A stretch of 64,000 nt of DNA, taken from Zooshikella sp050749885. GTDB lineage: Bacteria; Pseudomonadota; Gammaproteobacteria; Pseudomonadales; Zooshikellaceae. Made by a program: the position numbers and the translations under genes. The notes under the pieces are model-generated. The model saw only the letters and a list, made by a program, of their open reading frames with translations. It was not told where the DNA came from and ran no database searches. The stretch lies in NCBI RefSeq assembly GCF_050749885.1, contig NZ_JBOIUB010000017.1, positions 1-64,000 of the forward strand. The letters are read 5' to 3'. This document shows, in pieces, positions 9,025 through 16,805 of the stretch (position 1 is the first letter of the stretch; each line of letters starts with the position of its first letter).

Positions 9025-10710
9025 ATGTCCAGCCAACCAAACACCTCTACGCTAGACCCTCGTGGAACCCATAAAACCAGGTCACTGCAATTGGCCAAAC
9101 GCTCTCTACCTGCAGCCCTGGAATCTGGCAAGGTGCTGTTTTTTGACAATACCAAGCTACGTTTTTGCAATTACAACGAGATTTACACCCGCTTAACCCA
9201 CGAGCTTAATAAACATGGCATCCACTCCATTGTACGTGTCTGCCAATCCGTACGGGGCACCATGACGGAAGACATGCGCAAACTCGCAGCAAGTTTAGCG
9301 CTAGAAAACTACACAGCGGCAATTGTGGCATTAGCTGATATGGGAACGTCTGTAATGACTACCATATTGGCTATTGAATTAGAAAAAGTGGGCATACCTA
9401 CCGTGTTGATTGCTTCACCACCAGGCAACCAATTAGCTGAGCATGTTGCACATTATCGCGCAGGCCAACTATGTATTTGTCATCTTGATATTTATCAGGC
9501 CAGTACGCATAAGGACATAGCACAACAGGTATTACGACAAAAAGACTTTATCTTACAGGCATTGAGCGCCCCACCTGATAAGTTACATCGACTGGCAAAA
9601 CTCCATCCGCAAATGGATACCGCTCCACTTCAGTGCGATAAAGCAATACTAAGTGATGACATAGACGTACTAATGCATGCCTATGAGACACTTTCTATTG
9701 GAGATGGATTACCTGTTGTCCCTCCCTCTCAGGGCCGTTTTAAGCAAATGCTGCGCTACTGTTGTGAGCCGTTAGATACCATTGTGATTCCCGAAGCGGG
9801 TCCATCAGGAAAAAACATCACCCTTCATGATATTGTGATAAACACGATTTTAGCGGGGTGTAAACCTGCATACCTACCCATCATCATTGCTGCTTTTCGG
9901 GCTATGGCTCACTCTGCATTTAATTTTCAACAATCAATGACTAGCTCTTACAATGGTGGCAACTTGGTTTTAGTGAGTGGACCCATCGCCCAAGAACTAG
10001 GGATACATTCAGGCCAAGGATGCCTAGGGCCTGGTTTTAGAGCCAATGCCACGATTGGCCGTGCCATTAATTTAACCATTTTAAATGTGTGTCGCGCCTA
10101 TCCCGGCAAAGCTGACTTGGGTTGCCTTGGCTCACCGGCTGAATTTACGTATTGTTTTGCTGAAAGCATAGATAACAGCCCATGGTCCACGCTAAATGAA
10201 GAGCATTTTGATCGTGATACGACAACGGTTTACCTCTTAAAAGCAGAGCCACCAACGGATGTTGTTGATTTTCTCAGTCAAACAGCTGACAGTCTTTTAG
10301 AAACCCTCATTGATAGTGCAACCCATTTGGGTCGCATGAATGCCTATATTCCTGGGCGAATATTAATCGTATTAACACCAGACCACGCCCGTATTTTGCA
10401 GAAAGACGGTTGGCACAAACACGATTTACGAGTTCATTTTCACCACCATATTCACAATCCAAGCACTGCCGTAAATGGAAAGGGACTCGTACCTGTCAGA
10501 CCGACATCCTTTGCACAGCGAGATCCTATCCCTGCCACACGCCACCCTAATGACATTGATATTGTCGTCGCGGGTGGCCGAGGTGGACACTCCGCCATTA
10601 TCGCCAGCTGGGGGCTCTACTCTGACGCTGTACTTACACCACTAACATTACCTAATGGTCAAGTCGCTCGAAGCATCAAAGAATTTGATTTAACGATAGA
10701 AGGTGTATAA
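9025..10710 (+). CDS. UGSC-family-like two-domain protein, function unknown
   Basis: A 561-residue protein with two recognisable parts. Residues about 35-180 resemble the UGSC domain, a family named for a Sec/Cys-Gly-Ser-Cys redox motif; the equivalent stretch here is ALADMGTSVMTTILAIELEK followed by GIPTVLIAS, so Met and Ser occupy the redox positions. Residues about 215-560 form a second conserved domain with GDGLPVVPPSQGRF, AGCKPAYLPIIIAAFRAM and LGPGFRANATIGRAINL; I know this pattern from uncharacterised proteins only. No signal peptide is seen. An enolase-like gene follows after nine bases, so they form an operon. No catalytic role can be assigned. Confidence 0.75.
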   Translation: MSSQPNTSTLDPRGTHKTRSLQLAKRSLPAALESGKVLFFDNTKLRFCNYNEIYTRLTHELNKHGIHSIVRVCQSVRGTMTEDMRKLAASLALENYTAAIVALADMGTSVMTTILAIELEKVGIPTVLIASPPGNQLAEHVAHYRAGQLCICHLDIYQASTHKDIAQQVLRQKDFILQALSAPPDKLHRLAKLHPQMDTAPLQCDKAILSDDIDVLMHAYETLSIGDGLPVVPPSQGRFKQMLRYCCEPLDTIVIPEAGPSGKNITLHDIVINTILAGCKPAYLPIIIAAFRAMAHSAFNFQQSMTSSYNGGNLVLVSGPIAQELGIHSGQGCLGPGFRANATIGRAINLTILNVCRAYPGKADLGCLGSPAEFTYCFAESIDNSPWSTLNEEHFDRDTTTVYLLKAEPPTDVVDFLSQTADSLLETLIDSATHLGRMNAYIPGRILIVLTPDHARILQKDGWHKHDLRVHFHHHIHNPSTAVNGKGLVPVRPTSFAQRDPIPATRHPNDIDIVVAGGRGGHSAIIASWGLYSDAVLTPLTLPNGQVARSIKEFDLTIEGV

Positions 10711-10719
10711 GGGAATTGT

Positions 10720-11976
10720 ATGTGTTATATCGCCAACCTAGTAGCGCGTGAAGTATTTGATTCCAGAGCTGATTTAACCTTAGAAGTTGAGGTTATTCTG
10801 AATACGGGTAAAGCTGGCCGTGCCATCGTCCCCTCGGGCTGTTCTAAAGGAAAACACGAAGCTGTTGAAGTCAGGGACAACGATTTAAGTCGATTTGAAG
10901 GTAAAGGCGTATTAAAAGCCATTAATGTGGTGACGCATATCATCAAACCACACATGGTAGGACTATCTCCCTTTGATCAACGCGCAATAGACGAAATATT
11001 ACTGGCATTGGATGGGACCCCTAATAAACAGCATTTGGGCGCCAATGCGGTATTAGGCGTTTCTTTAGCAGTAGCCAAAGCTGCAGCAAACCAGTTAACC
11101 ATGTCATTGTGCGACTATATAGGTCAAGACTGTGTTAAATCGATGCCTTTACCCATTTTCTCCATGTTATCGGGCGGGATGCATGGCGATGGAAATGCAG
11201 ACTTTCAAGACTTTCAAATTATTCCACAAGGTGCAGCAGATTTAGAAGAAGCCTTACAAATCGGTAAAAATGTGTATCGCGCATTAAAGTCCATCTTGCT
11301 TCAACGTGGTATGTGCACTGGCGCATCAGGTACAGGCGGCTTACTTCCCGTATTATCCAGCAATGAGGAAGGACTACGCATGTTAGAACAAGCGATTGAT
11401 CTAGCCGGTTACTGCCCTGGTGATGATATCGGGTTAAGTATGGATATTGCCGCAGAGATGTTTTACGCCAATGGCGTTTACCACTTGAAATCGGAAGGAC
11501 GCACAGTCAGTACATGCGAGTTTACCCAATACATTGAACAACTGTGTGATCGCTACCCTATTGCATTAATAGAAGACCCACTGGGTGAAGATGATGTTGA
11601 AGGTTGGGTAGCTCTCACACAAAAATTAGGTGATCGCATTGAGTTAGTGGGAGATGACTTATTCACAACAAACAATGCACGATTCCAATTAGGGCTTTCG
11701 CTGAAAATGGCCAACGCGATATTGGTAAAACCCAATCAAATTGGCACACTAACAGAAACCTTGGACATGATTCGCTTCGCACAAGCGTCAGGTTATAGTG
11801 TTGTCATGTCGAGACGTTCAGGTGAAACCGAAGATACTTGCATCTCTGATCTTGCTGTTGCGACGTGCTGCAACAAAGTCAAATTTGGTTCACTGGCACG
11901 TCTTGAGTCAATGGCAAAATACAACCAGCTTTTGCGCTTAAAAGAATCCCTTGGAGACCAAGCCTTATACCGTTAA
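10720..11976 (+). CDS. enolase paralogue with altered active site
   Basis: A 418-residue enolase-superfamily protein, collinear with bacterial enolase (about 430). Retained: loop PSGCSKG, His in GGMHGDGN, metal ligands in SMDIAAEMF, LIEDPLGEDD and VGDDLF, the catalytic-base Lys in ILVKPNQIG, RSGETED and the Lys of VKFGS. Changed relative to enolase: QEF is QDF (yeast Glu168 to Asp), GDEGG is SGTGG (Glu211 to Thr) and SHRSGE is SRRSGE (His373 to Arg). Metal binding and proton abstraction look possible, while the usual acid side for 2-phosphoglycerate dehydration is not intact. The chain ends soon after KYNQLLR. It is probably a specialised lyase or isomerase, not the housekeeping enolase; it is co-transcribed with the UGSC-type gene. 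Confidence 0.85.
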   Translation: MCYIANLVAREVFDSRADLTLEVEVILNTGKAGRAIVPSGCSKGKHEAVEVRDNDLSRFEGKGVLKAINVVTHIIKPHMVGLSPFDQRAIDEILLALDGTPNKQHLGANAVLGVSLAVAKAAANQLTMSLCDYIGQDCVKSMPLPIFSMLSGGMHGDGNADFQDFQIIPQGAADLEEALQIGKNVYRALKSILLQRGMCTGASGTGGLLPVLSSNEEGLRMLEQAIDLAGYCPGDDIGLSMDIAAEMFYANGVYHLKSEGRTVSTCEFTQYIEQLCDRYPIALIEDPLGEDDVEGWVALTQKLGDRIELVGDDLFTTNNARFQLGLSLKMANAILVKPNQIGTLTETLDMIRFAQASGYSVVMSRRSGETEDTCISDLAVATCCNKVKFGSLARLESMAKYNQLLRLKESLGDQALYR

Positions 11977-11993
11977 ACCACAAAGATAAACAC

Positions 11994-12833
11994 TTATAGG
12001 TGAAGATTATTCTTCATCAAATTAACGTATTTTTTGGGTGTTTTATCAAGATAGCTCCGAAAAAAAGAAATAAATGCACTATCACTGGAAAACTCAAGTT
12101 GTTGCGCTGTTTCTGTAATTGATTTTCCTGTAGATAATAATTCAATGGCTCGAGCTAACCGACGAATTTGTCGCCATTTCTGATAATTCACCCCCGTCTC
12201 TTGCATAAATAAACGATGAATTGTGCGCTCAGATGCCCCCACATGAGAAGCAAGCTCCTTAAGGCGTGGAGGCTGTTCACCATTTCTAATTTTTTTTAAT
12301 AAATAGGGACGTACTCGAGTATCCCTGGGTAAAGGCAGGATAGATAAACCATGTGCGCTGCCCTTTAACTCATCAAACAAGACTTTACATAAGTGGTATT
12401 TAGGGCCTTGCCGCCAATCTGTATTAAAGGGTGTGGCACTTACTACCTCTAACACTTCCTTTAATAAGGGAGATATTAAAAAAGTATCAAAGTTTAAAGG
12501 CAGTTCACTGAGTTGGGAATAATCAAAATAAATTGCGCGAAAATCAACCTCTCCATTTAAGATGGTATTATGGAGGACCAGGGGTGGAATCCATGCTGCC
12601 TGATAAGGCGATACCACACATGAATGCTCCATCAACTCTACTGTCACACTGCCAAACCGCGTATAAACTAGCTGTCCTTTTTGATGGCTGTGCATTTTAG
12701 CGCGAGGAGAATGTACGTTCTTTTTACCATAATAAGCTGAAATTCCAATAATAGGTGATTGAATTGTATCGGGATTAAAATAGTTGGCTAAACGTTCAGG
12801 CTGAGCAAAAATACTATCCGGAATTTTGACCAT
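11994..12833 (-). CDS. AraC-family regulator with N-terminal cupin
   Basis: A 279-residue regulator. Residues about 25-115 form a cupin-like sensing domain (AKMHSHQKGQLVYTRFG, then AAWIPPLVLHNT). Residues about 180-275 carry the two helix-turn-helix motifs: LKELASHVGASERTIHRLF and ITETAQQLEFSSDSAFISFF. The cupin-plus-AraC layout resembles NimR/YeaM-type repressor-activators. It lies between the enolase-like gene (convergent, 17 bases away) and aconitase X (divergent), and most likely controls this metabolic block. The ligand is unknown. Confidence 0.9.
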   Translation of the reverse strand: MVKIPDSIFAQPERLANYFNPDTIQSPIIGISAYYGKKNVHSPRAKMHSHQKGQLVYTRFGSVTVELMEHSCVVSPYQAAWIPPLVLHNTILNGEVDFRAIYFDYSQLSELPLNFDTFLISPLLKEVLEVVSATPFNTDWRQGPKYHLCKVLFDELKGSAHGLSILPLPRDTRVRPYLLKKIRNGEQPPRLKELASHVGASERTIHRLFMQETGVNYQKWRQIRRLARAIELLSTGKSITETAQQLEFSSDSAFISFFRSYLDKTPKKYVNLMKNNLHL

Positions 12834-13193
12834 ATTACGTTATTCACTCAGTTTTTAATTATTTAATTGATAGTCTTAGCAGGGCAATCGCCTATAACTT
12901 TTAATAGATATTTCACACGTATAAACCTAGCAAAAAAAGATATACGTCATGTGCTTTCTATTGTCACATATTACGTCATATTGTTGCACATCATTTTAAT
13001 ACCTTTCCCAATTACTTGGATGCTGCAATCCTTCGTGCAGCGTTTCCCTCTTAAGGAACTTGTCCTTTTATTAGTATTTAATCTCTGATTAATGATATTT
13101 ATTCAAGCTATTCAGTGTTAGTTTAATTTTTTCATATTGACGTTGTTAATATTTATTTCAGCTATGTCTTACTCTCGTTAAAGTACATAAACG
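12834..13193. promoter_or_regulatory. divergent araC / aconitase X control region with direct repeat
   Basis: About 360 bases between the regulator and aconitase X. TACGTCAT occurs twice in the same orientation (12943-12950 and 12972-12979), 29 bases apart, about three helical turns, which suits an AraC-type dimer. An open frame at 12867-13088 is very hydrophobic and lacks a ribosome-binding site; I treat it as noncoding. Confidence 0.35.
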
Positions 13194-14480
13194 ATGCAAT
13201 TAAGTGATGCTGAACATAGTATGCTCGCTGGAGAAGCAGGCTCAGGTGTTCAACGGTGTATGCAAGTGCTTGTAAAACTGGGACAAGCCTTTGGGGCATC
13301 GAAACTAGTCAAAATCACCAGCGCCCATGTGATTCCAAATATTCCAGTCACATTACTCAAGGAACTCACTGAGGGGATTGATAGTGTTCCAGTGATGACC
13401 ACTCTGCACCCCCACATGTCAGCTTTCTGTCCCAAAGACTGGCAACGCATGGGCATCGCGCCTGACTATGCTAAAGATAAATTAGTGGATATCCAAAAAA
13501 GGGCCGAGTTATTCGCAGCCAAAGGCTTCAACCAAACCTATACCTGTTACCAACCAACGATTGGCAGTTTACCCAATAAAGGTGACTTTGTTTCTTGGAT
13601 TGGTTCTGGTGGACAAATTTTAATTAACTCTACTGTGGGTGCTCGCTGTAACCGAGATGGCGCTTTAATTACGCTTGCTGCAGCCATTACCGGGCGTGCC
13701 CCCTATTATGGATTATTTCTCGACGAAAACCGATTGGCACGTATTCACGTTACGTTTGAAGGTATTGATGTCAACCAGCTTTCAAAAGTTGAGTTAAGTG
13801 CCATTGGTTATTATCTTGGTACACAAGCCAAGTCGTACAATATTGCCATTGAAGGCATTGATCGACAAATGCCTATAGATTACTTAAAACAGTTGATGAT
13901 TCCTCTTACAGTCACAGGATCCGTGGGCATTTGTCATGTTCCAGGTGTAACCCCAGAAGCCAATCATCTCAAAGAAGCGTTTGGCGGACTGACACCACTG
14001 AAGAAATTAGCCATTAATCGTCGTATTATTAACCAAGCCCTATCTCACTATACCATCAGCAATCAAAATATAGTGCAAACCACAAGTTCACCAGGCACTT
14101 TTACAGAAATGGTGATTTTAGGTTGTCCTCACCTAACGATCCAAGAAGTGCGGGAAATAGCCCTCTTTTTAACCAACCGCAGGATACCGAAAGGACGTCA
14201 ACTATGGATTGGCCTATCCCATCAGCAGTATCAATTAGCCAAAGAAATGGGATACTCATCTACCATTGAAGCGGCAGGTGGTACATTGGCCAGTGCCTGC
14301 ATGTCTACCGTCCCAGATGCCCCCATTCCTCACCCTATCCAACGGGTGATGACATCATCCATGAAAGCGGCACACTACGTTAGCCAATTAACGAATGGAC
14401 GTGTTCACGTTGGCGTTGCCAATGTCCAGCAGTGTTTAAAAGCACTTATGATGCCGATTGAATACAAGGGGGTAGAGTGA
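13194..14480 (+). CDS. aconitase X large (catalytic) subunit
   Basis: A 428-residue protein of the AcnX/DUF521 family. It opens MQLSDAEHSMLAGEAG, and later has ITSAHVIPNIP, INSTVGARCNRDGA, MVILGCPHLTIQEV and GGTLASACMSTV, all family landmarks; cysteines in the last segments are candidates for iron-sulfur ligands. Two-subunit bacterial AcnX enzymes are known as cis-3-hydroxy-L-proline dehydratases, while archaeal relatives act on phosphomevalonate. The downstream small-subunit gene overlaps it by four bases, so both form one enzyme. No pyrroline-2-carboxylate reductase gene, the usual partner, is seen in the window, so the substrate remains open. Confidence 0.88.
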   Translation: MQLSDAEHSMLAGEAGSGVQRCMQVLVKLGQAFGASKLVKITSAHVIPNIPVTLLKELTEGIDSVPVMTTLHPHMSAFCPKDWQRMGIAPDYAKDKLVDIQKRAELFAAKGFNQTYTCYQPTIGSLPNKGDFVSWIGSGGQILINSTVGARCNRDGALITLAAAITGRAPYYGLFLDENRLARIHVTFEGIDVNQLSKVELSAIGYYLGTQAKSYNIAIEGIDRQMPIDYLKQLMIPLTVTGSVGICHVPGVTPEANHLKEAFGGLTPLKKLAINRRIINQALSHYTISNQNIVQTTSSPGTFTEMVILGCPHLTIQEVREIALFLTNRRIPKGRQLWIGLSHQQYQLAKEMGYSSTIEAAGGTLASACMSTVPDAPIPHPIQRVMTSSMKAAHYVSQLTNGRVHVGVANVQQCLKALMMPIEYKGVE

Positions 14481-14887
14481 ACGTTAACGCAAGAATGCTA
14501 AATGGGGGTTATGTGCAAGCCAGAGCCTTTGTTGTTAACCAAGCTTTTTCCTTTATTGGCGACTTTAACCCCCAAACAGGTACCTTACTGATCCCAGGGC
14601 ATGCCCTATCGGGTAAATGTATGGCAGGAAAAGTGCTGGTGTGTCCTTGCGGCAAAGGCGGCACAATGGCGCCTTTTGTTCTCTATGAAGCTCATCAACG
14701 AGGATTAGCTCCTGCGGCTATTTTCTGTGACAATGTTGACCCGATTTTATTAGAATCTGCAATGATCATTGATATTCCGATATTTGATCGCTTTGAAACA
14801 AGTGTCGTGGAATTATTTCATTACAATCAATTCATTACGATTAATGACGAATCAATTATTTTGAGTCACTCATTAGCGATAAGGTGA
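14477..14887 (+). CDS. aconitase X small (swivel) subunit
   Basis: A 136-residue DUF126/AcnX swivel-domain protein. It begins at GTG 14477, overlapping the end of the large subunit as GTGA and preceded by a GGGGG tract. The core reads TLLIPGHALSGKCMAGKV followed by LVCPCGKGGTMAPFVLYE, the family loop that closes over the substrate; many relatives have Ser where this one has Cys (SGKC) and G-S-T where this one has G-G-T. LAPAAIFCDNVDPI is also typical. It completes the AcnX heterodimer. Confidence 0.87.
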   Translation: MNVNARMLNGGYVQARAFVVNQAFSFIGDFNPQTGTLLIPGHALSGKCMAGKVLVCPCGKGGTMAPFVLYEAHQRGLAPAAIFCDNVDPILLESAMIIDIPIFDRFETSVVELFHYNQFITINDESIILSHSLAIR

Positions 14888-14912
14888 TAACATTAACGCT
14901 TGCTATCACCTT
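14881..14912 (+). terminator. possible terminator after aconitase X
   Basis: A perfect 9-bp inverted repeat (AAGGTGATA / TATCACCTT) spans the stop codon of the small subunit. No strong U-run follows, so it may be a weak or factor-assisted terminator. Confidence 0.4.
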
Positions 14913-14957
14913 TCACCAAATTTGAGCATTACCTTGCGTTAAATTTAAAATATAAAA

Positions 14958-15287
14958 ATGAACTTATTAAGCCATTATATTCAGGCCATTCATGGTCAAA
15001 AAACGCCCGCCTCTATCGTCAAACAATCCGAAAGTAAAAATAGCTATCTTGATGAGGGTGTTGAAGTGAAAGAAGTTGAAACAACCTATTATTTTGATAA
15101 TGGTGTGATTATTAAAAATACCATTGAACAAGACACGATACCATCAGACAACGTATGTCCTGAATGCTGGATTAGTTATAGTGTCATTGATACTGCAGGA
15201 ATTAATATTCAGCCGTTAAATAAACTATTTCACAATCACTGCCAAGAGCAATTCTGGTTAAAAATGCATTCAAACAAGCAGGTTTAA
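14958..15287 (+). CDS. small protein of unknown function
   Basis: A 109-residue acidic protein starting MNLLSHYIQAIHGQK, without membrane segments. A single CPEC motif (residues about 73-76, VCPECWISYS) and a late HNHC could bind metal. It follows aconitase X by 70 bases in the same direction but after a hairpin, so co-transcription is uncertain. Family not recognised. Confidence 0.55.
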   Translation: MNLLSHYIQAIHGQKTPASIVKQSESKNSYLDEGVEVKEVETTYYFDNGVIIKNTIEQDTIPSDNVCPECWISYSVIDTAGINIQPLNKLFHNHCQEQFWLKMHSNKQV

Positions 15288-15416
15288 CCCATTTATTACC
15301 ATATTCATTAAACAATTATGTCTCTTGCCACAACCGATCTAATACAAGGGACAAATTATTCAACTGTCGTAAATCTGAATATTCCTGCAATAAAAAATCC
15401 CTCTCAAAGCAATCCA

Positions 15417-15626
15417 TCATGGAGCACCATGGTCAGGATCAAGCACTTGCTGAATAATATTAGTATAACGTTCTAGCTGACTCATATCGGTTGATAAATT
15501 GGTACTACTAGAAGCGTTTACCTTAATCAGCTCTAACGCTGCCTCAACGGCAATACGCCGCTTCTGAAATTTATCCAGCTTATCATCGTTATAATTATAA
15601 AGTTTAATAAAGTGACTAATCATCAC
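15417..15626 (-). CDS. small helical protein, unknown
   Basis: A 69-codon frame (68 if the second Met is used) that reads as a polar helical protein: KLDKFQKRRIAVEAALELI then LERYTNIIQQVLD. No domain recognised. It stands alone between convergent and divergent small genes; support comes from protein-like composition only. Confidence 0.45.
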   Translation of the reverse strand: MMISHFIKLYNYNDDKLDKFQKRRIAVEAALELIKVNASSSTNLSTDMSQLERYTNIIQQVLDPDHGAP

Positions 15627-15751
15627 CGTCGTCCTGTAATAATGCTATGCTTCTTTAGGTTATATAGCATACTGGCAGAATGATGTGTGTTATTTCTGAT
15701 CCTATACTGAGCCATACTCAAAACAGTCAATGAATGATAAGGAGATTAATC

Positions 15752-16078
15752 ATGCCTGCTCTTAGTGCTCATCAGGCTCATAGTTCTCACCAGGATAGTA
15801 CCACCCACAAACTTATTGTGACCTTAGTTGACACAATTATGCAGCGCAATACGAATAATGAAGTGATTCAGCAGTTTCTTATCGGGCAAGGCGTTTACTC
15901 ACGTCAACAAGTTCAGCAACTGAGTGATGAAATACTTTTGGCGGTATATCGTGCATTATTAATTAAGCACTACCAGCAACTGCCCGATCAGCAGTTAATC
16001 ACTGAGATGCGTATTTATGGCTTGGATTATTCTGTTGATTTAGCTGAAGATTACAGTGCAGCTGCAGTGGCCTACTAA
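15752..16078 (+). CDS. small hypothetical protein
   Basis: A 108-residue protein beginning MPALSAHQAHSSHQ. AAGGAG stands eight or so bases before this ATG, so the in-frame ATG at 15734 is not preferred. The body is helical and polar (LIVTLVDTIMQRNTNNEVI, LSDEILLAVYRALLIKHYQ). Family not recognised. Its end overlaps the convergent thpR end by four bases. Confidence 0.6.
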   Translation: MPALSAHQAHSSHQDSTTHKLIVTLVDTIMQRNTNNEVIQQFLIGQGVYSRQQVQQLSDEILLAVYRALLIKHYQQLPDQQLITEMRIYGLDYSVDLAEDYSAAAVAY

Positions 16079-16770
16079 ACATCACCCACAGTACTTTCAA
16101 GGGGAACAGTGGCCACCACATAATACTGAGCCCCTTGGGCTTGTAACTCACTGGCAATAAGTACCAGTTTGTTAACCGTAAAAACCTGCAGGCTAGCCGG
16201 AAGCTCAGCAAGCCCACGGTATAATTGCCTAAGTGCTTCAGGCTTACCTCGTGCCACACTGAGATGAGCAAAGAACGCTTTGTTATACGATGTTCTTTGA
16301 TTAGCCGTCGAGTCAATCTTGTGATCGAAAAACTGAGTCTCCACCAGTCCACTCGCTTTTCCTACCTCCTCCAAGCACCTTTCAGCCGTTTGTTGCACCA
16401 TACTTGCCAAACAAGCCAGCTTCTCTTCAGGAGCTAACGACAATACCAGAACCCTTGGTTTTGCAGGTCTTGGTAACAAACGCCAGAGACCCAGCTCACC
16501 ACTAAATGCCCCGCTCCCTTCTTTTAAAGGCAACAAACAAACTTGTGATTGTACTTGTTCCACCATGACAGGAATGGCTTCCACAGGAAACGACGCCATA
16601 AAATGCAAGGTACAATGTAAAAATGCGGGATCAAGCCAACGAATCCCCCGAATCTTAGAAGGGCTTGATAAATCAGCTTGCTTATGAAGCCACTTGATAA
16701 GCTTTTTCCCTTCCGTAGGGGGATATTGAATAGCCCAAAATAGTCGCATGGTTTGAGGCTGCCTAGGCAT
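16075..16770 (-). CDS. thpR: RNA 2',3'-cyclic phosphodiesterase (ThpR / LigT family)
   Basis: A 231-residue 2H phosphoesterase. The two catalytic H-x-T/S-x motifs are HCTLHF (about residue 51) and HLSVAR (about residue 168). The opening MRLFWAIQYPP matches the family start RLFxAI; I keep the ATG at 16770 because GAGGG lies about eight bases upstream, adding seven residues. The family hydrolyses 2',3'-cyclic phosphates and can ligate RNA ends in vitro. It follows menE on the same strand after 35 bases and could be read through from the menaquinone operon. Confidence 0.88.
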   Translation of the reverse strand: MPRQPQTMRLFWAIQYPPTEGKKLIKWLHKQADLSSPSKIRGIRWLDPAFLHCTLHFMASFPVEAIPVMVEQVQSQVCLLPLKEGSGAFSGELGLWRLLPRPAKPRVLVLSLAPEEKLACLASMVQQTAERCLEEVGKASGLVETQFFDHKIDSTANQRTSYNKAFFAHLSVARGKPEALRQLYRGLAELPASLQVFTVNKLVLIASELQAQGAQYYVVATVPLESTVGDV

Positions 16771-16805
16771 TCACTTACCCTCAAATGTCCAATATAACGA
16801 TTAAC

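Noticed and set aside
9340..9370. Selenocysteine in the UGSC-type protein
   Set aside because: No in-frame TGA lies at the motif; the codon is ATG (Met), so no selenocysteine is encoded.
12867..13088. 73-codon frame between araC and aconitase X
   Set aside because: Very hydrophobic, no ribosome-binding site, and it covers the promoter region and the direct repeat.
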